DNA of 64,000 nt from Gnetum montanum (lineage: Eukaryota > Streptophyta > Gnetopsida > Gnetales > Gnetaceae): contig MNCI01027262.1 in assembly GCA_015680685.1 (NCBI GenBank), forward strand, positions 1,466,504 through 1,530,503. The letters run 5' to 3'. This document shows, in pieces, positions 35,947 through 47,061 of the stretch (the stretch's first letter is position 1; every line of letters starts with the position of its first letter). Both the position numbers and the translations under genes were made by a program. The notes below the pieces were generated by a model. That model saw only the letters and a program-made list of their open reading frames with translations. It made no database searches and was not told the origin of the DNA.

Positions 35947-37795
35947 TCACCGTCTAGAGGATGGACCCGAGAGATGCTGACAAAGAATACAAAACACCAC
36001 GAAAGATAAAACACTAACATCGCTCTTCAATGATCGCCAAGATGTCGCTTAGTTGTTCTTGAGAGTGTTGCATTGGTTATGCAGGGAAAAGGAAAGGGTT
36101 AAGTAGGGGGAAGGAGGTTCAGAGAAATGGTAAAGATGAAACTTAGCAGAATCCCCTGTCGGAATGCTTGTGAGGGAGTTTTTTATGTGGTCATATTTTC
36201 TTTTTCTAACCTTTGACCTCTCATCGGAATGCTTAGAGAGGGTGATTGCAAAATAGCCTATTTGCCATTTGTTTTAGGCACATTTTTTTTTGCGTGAGCT
36301 TTGCTCTTTTATGCTTTTGTCTGTGCTATTTTTCCATTTACATTTGCAAACAACCTTGTTGTTATAGGATAGGTGTTTCTTTTCTAGAACAAGTTGTGTT
36401 ACATCCACGTGGGGCCTTAACCCACCTACAAGTGCTTCCCATGCAGCGAGCTGTGTTACGCACATCATGGACTTTGTAGTTGAGCATATGGAAGGGCTTG
36501 ACAAGTATCAGGAAAATCTTGTAAAAGAGGTGAGAGAGTGGATTGTGAGCGTAAGGAATAAGGTAAAGGGGTTTAAGGGGGAGGATAGGATGTGAACTTC
36601 GAAGTAGCCAAGCTAATCAAGATGACCACCTTATAATGATGCAGTTTCCTGCTGCCATGGTGCAATGCACCTCTAACTAACACCCCTCTAGTACGCACCT
36701 TGCAAACACAACAGAAAGCAAACCAGGAGAAACAACCATGATGCAAAATGAAGGCAAAGGTCTTGCTTGCTATGGACGCTGTTGGAGCTTTGGACATTGT
36801 TTCTGAAGCATGCGAAATCCAAACTACGAAGGCCAACAGTGGCCTTGGCAACATCAGTTTGGAGGAGCTGGCACCAAGGAGGCTAGGAGTTACTGTGAAT
36901 GCAGATTCTTAGGAATCCTCACCCAAGGCAAACATTATGCAGTTCAGCTATGAGATGGGCTACCCAACAGCTGAATATCTTTTGGGCTTGGACAATGGCA
37001 GGGGCTGGAGGATAGTAACATTGTGGTTGGGCCACAATACTACTGAAACTCCAGCAGCAAGCGTTGACCAGGAAAGCTACTGCTAGGGTGATGAGCCGTG
37101 GTGGTGGTAGCTCCGGAGAGTCAGCAAGATGTCATAAGACATCTTTGTAGGATTAGCAAGATGCTAGAAGCAATGGTGTTGCATATTTTCCAAAGGGTGT
37201 TTTCTTAGCATCGTGAACTACTTTCTAGAACTGCAACGTCCCACCCTGTGTTGGCACTGTGCACGCTCGCTTGCTTGATGAGTCATGATGCATGCTGGGG
37301 ATGTGCCGCAAACCTAGTTTAAGGGCCTGATAGACCGTGATGTGCTAGTTTAAGGTCTCAACAGATCGTGATGTGCTAGTTTAAGGTCCTAACAGATCGA
37401 TGTGCTAGTTTAGAGTCCCAGCAGACTGTTGTGCTAGTTTATCGTCATAGCAGATAGTCACTGTGCTAGTTTAAGGTCCTAGGAGACCTTTGTGCTAGTT
37501 TATCATCATAGAAAATGGTGGATGAGCTAATTTAAGGTCCTAGCAGACTATGCTTTTTCAATTTTATGTCATGGCAGACAATCTATGCCAATTTATAGTC
37601 ATAGCAGACTATCTGTGCCAGTTTATAGTCATAGCAGATTGTCTATGCCAGTTTTACATCATAGTAGATGAGCTTTGCCAGTTTAATGTCATAGCGGACA
37701 TGTACTCACCTTTGCTAGTTTTACGTTGTAGCGGACTTTGGTGAAGCTTCGCTAGTTTTACATCATAGTGGACCTTGGTTTATCTACTTCATGCA
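35947..37795 (-). other. Tat2 3' internal non-coding region
   Basis: Between pol stop and polypurine tract. No frame of interest on either strand; the plus frame at 37550-37744 is only the tandem array read through. A T-rich stretch lies at 36280-36380. Confidence 0.5.
37311..37770 (-). repeat. Tandem repeat array, Tat2
   Basis: At least ten imperfect units of 30-40 bp, such as gtgctagtttaaggtc, then ctagcagac, grading into agtttatagtcatagcag and ttttacatcatagtggac units. Located just after the pol stop, like 15466-15790 in Tat1. Confidence 0.85.
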
Positions 37796-40700
37796 TCAGA
37801 TGTAGTATAGCTTGAGATACAAGTGATTCACTAGATTTACAAACTCGTTGTTGTCCATGTCTACCAGCTTGAAGGCCCCATTCCAAAAGGCTTTTGTGAC
37901 CATATATGGACCTTCCCAGTTTGCTGAGAATTTTTTCATATACACATGAATAGCCTTGAGAACGAGGTCTCCCTTCTATATTGGCCGTTGATGCAAATTT
38001 TCATGATGTTTCTTTTGCTGCTTGCTTTGATAATGCTCTATGCAACCTAGTGTCTATGCACGCTCCTCCTCTATTGAGTCAAGGTCGATGATCCTTGACT
38101 CGTTGTTCTGGGCTTTACTCACGACATTCGATGGGATCATTCGAAGTGATGGCACCTGCAACTGAATAGGTAACATTGCTTCAGATCCATAAGACTATAA
38201 GGTGTCTTACCTATCATAGTCCTACATGTCGTCCTATAAGCCCACAGCACATAGAGGATTTGCCCATGTCATCGTCTCTTGCTGTTGTTAAGCATTTTCT
38301 TTAGCAAGTTGATGATGGACTTATTTGTAGCCTCTGCTTGTCCATTCACCTGTGGGCAATATGGTGAGGAGAACGATTGTCTGATGCCAAGATTGCTGCA
38401 AAAGGTTCAAGTTTCTGCATTACTAAACTATGGCCCATTGTCGATCACAATAGTCATGGGAAGCCCAAGCCTTGTCACGATGTTGTCCAAGATGAAGTGA
38501 AAAATCTGCTGAGATGTAGTCTTCCTCAGGGGTATAGCCTCTACCCACTTAGTAAAATACTCAATGGTGGTGATGATGAAGCTATGCCTTGAGGAAGACT
38601 TAGGCGTGATAGGTCCTATGATGTCTAGTCTCCATCGCTGGAAGGGCCACGTGATCTGTGTTGGATGTAATTTTGTAGGTGAAACATGTATGAGATTTGC
38701 GTATCTTTGGCATGTATCACACATCTTAACTTTGGCCAGGCAATCATGCTCCATGTAAGGCCAATAGTACCCTAGATGTCTGATTTTTGTAGCCATGGCT
38801 CTGGGTGCTATGTGTCCACCACACAGTCCTTTGTGTACTTCATTAATAACCTTCTATTCTTGCTCCTCATTTACGCATGCCAATAATATCCCATCATAGG
38901 AACATTTGCATAGGGCATTATCTCCCATGAGAACATATTGCCGAGCAAACTTGCGGATCGAATCTCTCTAGGTAGATGTCAATCTGCTTGGGGGCTCACC
39001 ATGTTGCAAGTAGGCTTTAATGTTGGAGTACCACTCCTATATATCCGTAGTGCTAACAGAGGCTACGTGTACTGCCTGAGTGATAGGCTCCATACACTCG
39101 GTGATCGACGCTGGCAAACTTATGAACAAGTGTGGTGGCACGTTTAATGCCAAGGTGGCCAGTGCATCTGCTATGGAGTTTTCGTTGCATGGCACAAGTT
39201 GTACGTCCGTAGTTGCAAACTGTTTAAGAAAGGTTTTTGCTAGGTCACAATAGGGTTGTAGGTGTGTAGCTTTGTAGACATAGACCTCAGTCATTTGACT
39301 CACAACTAGTTGTGAATCTCCAAAGGAACGCAAAATGATAACAAAATGGTTGCATTTCCCCAGAGGGAAATGTAATGACAGCAGCTACACTACCCCCTCT
39401 TATGGTCGAGGCACCATTGAAATGTAAAGTAGCCTCAAGATGTGGCAGGATGGCGTTGATAGTGCTAACATGCTCGTTAAGCAATTCGGGGTCTATGATC
39501 GCTTGGTCATCGATGGGTGAGGTCGTAAGTTGCATTGCTATAGCTTGACCTTTCATCGACGATTGGCTCACATAATGCAAATCAAATTCTACTATTATTT
39601 CTTTCCACCAGGCTATCCTAATACTTTCATACAAGTTGTTTGTGATAGCCCGAAGTATGTTGCTCATGCAAATAATGTTAATCCTACTATGAAATAGGTA
39701 GTGCATCCACTTCTTCAATGCAAACACTAGGGCAAGGCAATTTCTCTCCACCTCATTGTATTTTGCCTCATGCGCTATCAGTGCATGACTTAGGTAATAC
39801 ACTAGTATCTTAGAACCATCTTCTCATTTCTAACATAATAATGCCATGATAGACGTGTCTGAGGTGGCAAGGTAGATGAAGAAAGGCTTATCCCTCTGTG
39901 GTGGGTAAATAGTTGGGAGGTGCAAAAGCTCTTTCTTCAAATCATCAAATGCTTTTTGGCATTGAGTTGTCCATTCGAAGTTAATCCCTTCCTTTAGAAG
40001 ATGTTGCATAGGATGTAACTTGTCAATCAACTTTGTTGTAAACCTTCTGATGAACTATACTCTACCCTGTAGCCCGCGTAGTTCTTTAAGGTTTGTAGGA
40101 GGTGTCAGGTTGACGATGGCCTTAACTTTGTCAGGGTCCACCTGTATTCCAGCCTCCGATACTACAAACCCTAACAGGTATCCAGTTTTCACCCCAAAGA
40201 TACACTTTTTTGGGTTGAGATGTAAATCATGCATTTGACAACATTTGAGGACTACACCTAGATCATTGGGATGATCAGCGGCTTCTTTAGATTTAACTGC
40301 AATATCATCCACGTAGTCGTTCAGTGTTTCTACGATGTAGTTGCTAAAGATGTAAGTCATGGCTCTCTAGAAGGTTGCTTCGGCGTTTTTGATCCTGAAA
40401 AGCATCATAGTGTAACAAAAGGTGCCCCATGGGGTCGTGAAGGTTGTTTTTAACTGATGTTGCAGGTTTATGCAAATTTGGTTGTAGCCGAAGAAGCCAT
40501 CCATGAAGGATAACAAAGCATGATGAGTCATAGTGTCGATGAGTTGATCGATACTTGGAAGTGGAAAGTCGTCTTTAATCGTGGGCTTGTTCAAATCTTG
40601 GAAGTCTATACAGATATGTATCCCTCTCATTTTCTTAGAAACCATGACAATGTTAGACATCCATTTCGAGTAATCAACTTCCCAGATGAAACCAGCCTAA

Positions 40701-41194
40701 TACAACTTGGTGATTTCATCCCATACGGCTAGTGCAATCTATGGTTTAATCTTGCGAGCCTTCTGCTTAACTGCTTTCATGCATGGGTCTAGGATGATGT
40801 TGTGTTTTATCAGCCTTAGATCTAAACCCGACATGTCATTGTATGACCACACAAAGACTTCAATGTTATCCTCTAGAATTTTGGCTACATCTTTGTGCGT
40901 GTGCGAATCTAGGAGGGAACTAAGTTTCAACGTTTTTATCTCCCCCCTGGATGTGGTCATAGGCGTTTCGATGAGAGGATCCTTAGTTACATCCCTGGCC
41001 TCTAAATCTAGGGCTTGGACCAGATGCTCAGGCAAGTCTGGGGATGCTTCTAAGGACACTATGGTGCTAACTGCAGGCAATTCCCAATCTATTAACTCTA
41101 GGTTCAGTTGTCTCGCGAGTTTGCTGTGTGGACCTATTAAAGCTAAAGGTGAAGAGAGATCATGATGGATTTCCATTCTCGCTCGACCTACCAA
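37796..41194 (-). pseudogene. Tat2 pol: RT, dual RNase H, integrase
   Basis: Minus strand from MVGRARMEIHHDL (41194) to TGA at 37796-37798. RT: VFVWSYNDMSGLDLRL, IDFQDLNKPTIKDDFPLPS, FMDGFFGYNQICI, catalytic YVDDIAVKS. First RNase H: YYLSHALIA, ERNCLALVFALKK. The archaeal-type RNase H is damaged (LHFNGAST with Asp to Asn; the AEYE region is lost) but keeps GDSQLVV and IADALA. Integrase: CDTCQRYAN, then RLDIIGP, IVIDNGP, NGQAEATN and a C-terminal part ending LVNHLYLKLYYI. Few stops compared with other copies. The frame begins 740 bp from the antisense gene start, so gag-protease and this frame are separated by the captured gene. Confidence 0.93.
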
Positions 41195-41429
41195 AATAAG
41201 ATCAATGTCTAGTCAAGAGATATCTTTTTGTAGTAATTGTGAATATTGAACATTTGTAGAGTGGCGATGAAATGTGAACAATAGAAATGAGTATAAAGTA
41301 TGATACAAAGCTTAAGATTTGCCAGTTTAAGGTTGTGGCGAACCGCCTGGAGGTAAAGATGCAAAACTGCTTAGTGTAAAAATGCAAAAATGCTAGTGTA
41401 AAAATGCAAAACTACTAATCTAATTTCTT

Positions 41430-41660
41430 TATAGACTACCAACAAATTAGAGTGTTAGTTTAAGGTCATTGCAGACTACTAAAATGCAAGAGGTTTGAAG
41501 CTTCTAGTTTAAGGTCTTTGTGGACCGCTAACAGGTTGTTCTAAGGAGAGCGAAAGGCAGATTAGTTTAAGGTCTTTACAAACCGCTAACTAGATTGAAA
41601 CTATGCATTAGGATTTCTAGTTTAAGGTCTTTGCTGATCACTGACAAGATATTTTTGTGA
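41430..41660 (+). repeat. Repeat units upstream of the Tat2 antisense promoter
   Basis: Four copies, about 60 bp apart, of a unit centred on ctagtttaaggtctttg(t/c)ggaccgctaac. They belong to the same repeat family as the arrays at 37311-37770 and 15466-15790. They lie between the pol start and the TATA box of the antisense gene. Confidence 0.75.
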
Positions 41661-41821
41661 AGGAAAATAGCTAGTTTAAAGTGTGTCAAGGCTTTTCACT
41701 CAGGCCTACCCACATTAATGCGAACAGTGCTGCTACGCCATGGTGGGCATGCTACATTTTACAGAATATCCCACATTAATCAGGAAGAGAGAATGACAAG
41801 TTTCCTTTTCACCATTACGGC

Positions 41822-41829
41822 TATAAATA
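41822..41829 (+). promoter_or_regulatory. TATA box of the Tat2 antisense gene
   Basis: TATAAATA followed by a G-rich run. ATG codons are at 41937 and, in frame, 41964. The 108-142 bp spacing fits a plant promoter plus a short leader. The Tat1 counterpart is at 19760-19765. Confidence 0.7.
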
Positions 41830-41936
41830 GGGGTTAACCCCTGGTAAACTCATTATTTTTGTCATAACAGCGTAGAGCCCACATTCGGAGCATAGAGCGA
41901 TTGTGCTAATTAAGAGCAAGGTGATTCGAGGTAGCA

Positions 41937-44900
41937 ATGAGGAAAGAGTCGGTAAGCGAGACGATGGCTCCTAGGAAAGAACGCAAACACCTAGCACTCG
42001 CCAAGGTCGACGAAGTGAAAGAAACCCTAGGGCATGTGTCGCAAGCAAGCGTCGTGGTGCGAGAGGAGACACTGTTGCCCCGGTAGGTTGCTATGCTCCT
42101 TCTGTTTTTCCTATGCCTCTGTTACTACTTCTTCTTTCCTTGTTTTTGTTTCTACGATTTTTGTTTTTTAATCTATGTTTTCTATCATCGTGTTGTCGTT
42201 ATTTTGGCCCTTACACCATCACTATTGCCGTTTTGGCCACAACGGATGTACGGATGCTACGCTAAGGTTGCATGCAATGTCGCCTAGACCGCCATCGTTG
42301 CGGCTGTCATTGATGCAGAGGCTTGGACGATTTGAGCCACTTGACATGCAAATAGCGTAGTGTACGATCCTCAGGAGGGTTTGGCCATGTGCATGATGTG
42401 ATAGCATAATAAGTGTTCTGTCATGGCATGATGCTAATCACTTTGTTAGGAAGATTTTTTAAACAGATACAATGTATTAAATTTTTATTTGTTTAAATAT
42501 TTATCTTTAGTTTTGTTGTTGCTATGCTATTTCCTTTGTATTTTTTGCTACGCTATATGAATGAAGAGAATCGTGCTACGCTATCTGCTAAATGCTAATC
42601 CTATTATGCTATATTTGAACTTCCCTCGAACATGCTATTATCATTTGCTATTATGTTGTGCAGGGTGGCACTAAGGCCAATCTTGATTGTCATAGAAATC
42701 ATAGGGGTTCTATGCTACGTAAGTGAACCAATGGCCAATGTCCCTCCCCCCCTTGCACGTGCAAGGGAGCAGGCGGTCTGGTTCTGGGAAGGAGTGCAGG
42801 ACTTTCTGCAATTTCTCCTCCAGCGCTTCAATGTGATCGTTTGGTCACACTTGGCAGAGGATGTAGCGACCATCATAACAGAAACCCTATTGCCTGGGGT
42901 AAATTGGGATATTCTGAGATTTTTGATAGATGGAGCAATTAGCAGCAGGAAGGGACAAGGATCCAGTCAACACCCAAGAAATTTGAGGCATTTGGCTTAG
43001 ATTTGGGAGATGCCTGAGTATAATTGCTACCATCCATACAACACTTTATTTATTACGCGTCACATGGGAATGTGCTTTTAGAACCCACCAAGAATCATTT
43101 ATTGTACTGACGGATGAGTTTTGTAGACATGTTCCACTATGCTGGGCAATGTTTGCTACGCTAGGAAAATGTTAACAGCATGTTTTTGTTACCAGGTTTT
43201 TTATCAATGAGAATGGGCTTCACAACAATACAAATGTGTTGACCTTAGCATAGATGGTGCTGCGGGAGTTTTCTTCCACTGAGAATATGTGCACAGGTGT
43301 GATAGGCCAATGCAGGGATGAGTACAAACCTTACCCAACCCGGTATTCCAAGCTCTACAATAGATGCAAGGAGTCCGGTTGGTTGGGTGGGGGATGGGCA
43401 CCCTTTAAACCGATCACTGTTGAAGATGTCTTGGTGGATCTTCTACCATTCCCATCACCGTTTAGACCTGGTAAGCTAAACAGTAAACTACTACATGCTC
43501 GAATGTTGTTTTTCATTTTTCTACTGCTTATGCCTTGTCTAACTTGTTTTTCCCTTTTTTGTGTTTTTTGCAAACTGCTATAGCGGCGAAGAAGTCCCAA
43601 GAGGTGACGATGATCACCTCTTGATATTAGGAGGCCAACATCTACTTCAAGTATGGGGAGGTAGATGAGAGCCAACGCTAGTTATGCAACATGGCCTTGG
43701 AATCCCTGATCAAGCACCTTCAGGATGCTACACTCATGGATTAATTCCTAGCCATGAACCCGAGTGTCCCTACTACTGAGATGCTTGCCCTAGCCAACTC
43801 CTTTTTCAAAAAGTAAAACTGCTTCTGCACACGTGTACATTGCATGCGGGTGGTCCTTCAAATCAATGACTAGCTATTCATAGACCTTTTTGATGTCCCT
43901 ATTGATGGTCTCCCCATAGGATCAAAGACCAAGAAAGAGGCCAACCATCAGAGGGACATTGAGGAGTGGCTAGGGGTTACAAAAGGACGAAAGGGGATCC
44001 TCATGGAGAAGGTTAAGCTGAGAGCTTCCAAAGATGTTTACCCCATCTTCCGTACCTATGTGTTTCCCAAGCTACTTTTCCAAGGAAAGATTATCGGGAT
44101 CGAGCAAGCCTGGGTGATGTGGGAGGTCATGGAAGAGGGGGCCTACTACAACTAGGCTAGGCATCTTTACAAAGGCTTGCAAGCTGAAATGGTCACACTT
44201 TATAAGAAGCATGAGTCTCATTTCAACGTGCATCATGCCTTTTACATAGCCTGCTTGTGATGTTTCATGGAGTTCTTGGTAGTCTGTGAGAATGAAGTCT
44301 AGGTTATGTGAGATTGTAACCAGATTTCCAAACCGTGGATCTACCAAATCCTTTGGACCACCCGAGCCCAAGATCCCCCAAAAGCTATTGGGGAGTCGTT
44401 TTCCATGACAACTAGGGATCTAGTGGCCCCCAACTTCTATGGCTAGGAAACGTCAGACAAGCATCCCCTACTACTACAAGCAGCGTATCATAGGAGAAAT
44501 GTCATGGTGACCACCAAGTTGAGGTGAAGGAGGTCTCGTCCAACCGAGGAGCCACCCTGTACGAACAAGGAAGGAGGGCCATCACTGTAGTTTAAGTTAC
44601 ATAGGATACAACCTCCCATCAGTAAATTCCCTTCTCTATGTTTGTTTCTTCACCTTTTTATTAAATGCTTGCTACGTTGTGCTACGCTAGGCATCATAGC
44701 ATAGTATAGCACCTATTTTAAGCTAACGTGTTTTAGGCTATAATGCAAATATGTTTTTGCTACTAGAGGAAGAAGAAGAAGAAGAAGAAGGTGATGAAGA
44801 GGTGTCGACATCTAAGACGGGGGCAGAAAATAAAGATGCAAAGGCCCTAGTCTGAGAGGAAAGGGCCTCGATCAAGAGAGAAGAAGGAGCCCTCGTCACC

Positions 44901-46622
44901 AAGGAAGGGGCTCCCACCAACAAAGAAAACACTCCTACTAAAGAGGAGGACCTTTTGCTGACAAGGAGGAGTCTCTTGTGGATGAGGAAGATATTGGTGC
45001 TTTGAAAAGAAAGGCCCCAACAAATAACGAGGAAGCCTACATCAACCAGGAAGGGACTTCTGCTGGAGATCCCTTTGCTAAATGCAGTTCAGCATTGGGG
45101 GAGTAGACGAATGCTAAGGATGTTGCCATAGTTTTGAGCCAGAAAGGAGGGGAATTGCAATTAGATGCTAGTGAGTTTAACAATATATTCGATAATATTT
45201 CGATGGGTGATCCCCCTGTTATCACCTCCAAGGGTTTACTGGGTAGGATCCCTTAGACTGTCGTTCGTGTTACTCACAACTTTGTTGTAGTCCATCTTGG
45301 TCATTACTGACGCATTTGGTTGTATGACAAACACCACTATTAATGCTACAGGAACTCCCCTGATTCGCTTGGAACCATGGGCCAAGACCCCTGACAAGCT
45401 TACTTTCATGTAGGGGATCCTCAATGACATGATTGTCCATCTCAGACAAGTCGATCCTGAAGTGGGTAAGTAAAGTTACTACGCTAGGCTTTTCGAGGTT
45501 TCTACGCTAGACTTTTTGAGTTGCTAACTTTGCTATGCTAGTATGACTAATGCACTCTTTGTGTGGTTACAGCCTCTCAACTCAAGTGGGACTTGAAATA
45601 GGCGTTGAAAGTTGACATTGTGCCTACATTCCCGTCCAAAGTGGCTGAGGTGCCTCGTCGCATATACAACGAGGCTAGAAAATGTGCTTTGCACTCGGCA
45701 TGCTCCTTGTGGGAGTGTAGGTGCATCAATGAAGACCTATGGAAACGGGTCCAAAGGACTAAGAAAGAGAAGGCTGAACTGAGCGTCAAGGTGGGAGACC
45801 TCCAATCCAAGAACGAGTTCCTCCTAGCTTGTGATACCAATGATGGCAGTTGGTGCATGGTTGTCATAGATTATGCTAGATACTGGATAACCATGCGGTG
45901 CAACAATGAGGCTACCTAGGAAATAATAGAATAATGGATGAAAATGGAGTTGTTGGCTCAGAAGAACCAAGACTTGAAAGACTATAGTGCCAGAGTTTAC
46001 GAGTGGGGAAAGTCCCAAAAAAATCATAAGCATATGTATAAACTGGAATGTGCCACATATCATAAACAGTATTGGGATGCTTCAGTAAAATTGTTTACTC
46101 ATGAAGCATTCTTGGATGCTATTGGTGCTTCTGAGGCCTACAACAAGTTTATGCAGCAAGTAACGGTCACTGAGTCACCTGAGAGAGAAGTGAAAATTCC
46201 CATAGGTGAGACCACCACCACTTCCTTTTCTCTGGGACCACCAAGATGGATGCCCATTGAAAAGGAGAAAGCTACTGCAAACGCTAAACTAAGTGATAGG
46301 CACTAGGTAGATATCATGGAGGAGGAGGTTTGGGACCGCTTTAGGCTTGGTTTGGATCGCATACCACTCGAGGCAAACACGGGGTCATCTTGGATTAGTT
46401 ACTTCTGCAATGCGAAGGCTTATGCTCTATTCTAGCTTTCATGTGCTGCTCTAGCTGGCTACTTCACTTTTTATAATGCAGATTCACGATGAAAATGCAG
46501 GGCCTATAGAGGGTGGAAATCAAGAGGCAGAAAAGTACAATGCAGAGGAAGGCGACGTAGAAGGAAACAATGTGGAAGGAAATAGTATAGTTGAAGATGA
46601 TGTAAGAAAAGATGATTTATGA
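41937..46622 (+). pseudogene. Antisense captured gene, Tat2 copy: FCP1/NIF-type HAD phosphatase plus unknown, acidic and coiled-coil parts
   Basis: Plus strand, seven exons: 41937-42082; 42664-43113; 43196-43470; 43584-44621; 44767-45465; 45573 to about 46416; 46482-46622. All junctions keep frame (phases 2, 2, 1, 1, 1), giving about 1200 residues. Exon 2: ILIVIEIIGVLCYV (HAD motif I, Asp to Glu), FLQFLLQRFNVIVWSHL, WEMPEYNCY, YNTLFI and NPPRIIYC, the order of FCP1/NIF CTD-type phosphatases. Exon 4: unrecognised (DLFDVPIDGLPI, IEEWLGVTKG). Exon 5: poly-Glu and acidic, disordered. Exon 6: charged, probably coiled coil (RTKKEKAELSVKVGDLQS). The exon 2 donor is AT in place of GT, and there are about a dozen stops, so this copy is inactive. 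It sits opposite gag and pol. Confidence 0.75.
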
Positions 46623-46718
46623 CAGTACGGTTCTTTTATTTTATTTTTTGTATTTTTTGCAAAACTATTGCAAACATTGTTTGATGGAAAAACTTTCAAT
46701 GAAAGAAGTGAATTTTGA

Positions 46719-46724
46719 AATAAA
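46719..46724 (+). terminator. Poly(A) signal of the antisense gene
   Basis: AATAAA lies 97 bp after the TGA stop (46620-46622), in an A/T-rich 3' region, as expected for a plant 3' end on the plus strand. Confidence 0.55.
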
Positions 46725-46789
46725 ATTGGTCTTATGCTAGCCTATGCATTATCTATGTGATTGGTTTTATGTTTTCATTTTTAATGCTT

Positions 46790-46920
46790 TAGTTTTAGGC
46801 CATTTCAGGCCATCGCTAATTTTAGGCCATTCCGGTCCCTTGCTAGTTTTAGGCCATTTTAAACCATTGGATGTGATGTAAACAGAAGAAATCTTGCCAA
46901 TTTTAAACCTTAGCGAGCCA
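46790..46920 (+). repeat. Repeat units downstream of the antisense gene
   Basis: Three to four units of the type gctagttttaggccatt, related to the TAGTTTAAGGTC units at 41430-41660. The captured gene is therefore bracketed by the same repeat family. Confidence 0.6.
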
Positions 46921-47061
46921 TGGAGAAGTTTAACGTAAATAGAAGATATGTTAATGGTTTAAAGAATGTAAGTTTGTGTACCTAGCGTAGATGGATAGAT
47001 GCGAGGTGGATAAGCGATAACTATACAATGGGTGTTGACAGGGTAGGAAGCAATAGGACTG

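Noticed and set aside
37550-37744. A plus-strand 64-codon frame with an internally repeated CQF-IAD-like pattern
   Set aside because: It is the 30-40 bp tandem array read through by chance; no start context and no conservation in Tat1.
37311-37770. CRISPR-like look of regularly spaced similar units
   Set aside because: Units are imperfect, contiguous and without unique spacers, and the DNA is a plant retrotransposon. It is a degenerate tandem repeat.
45037-45430. Minus-strand frames inside the captured gene
   Set aside because: They are shadows of exon 5, whose reading on the plus strand keeps splice phase and acidic composition.
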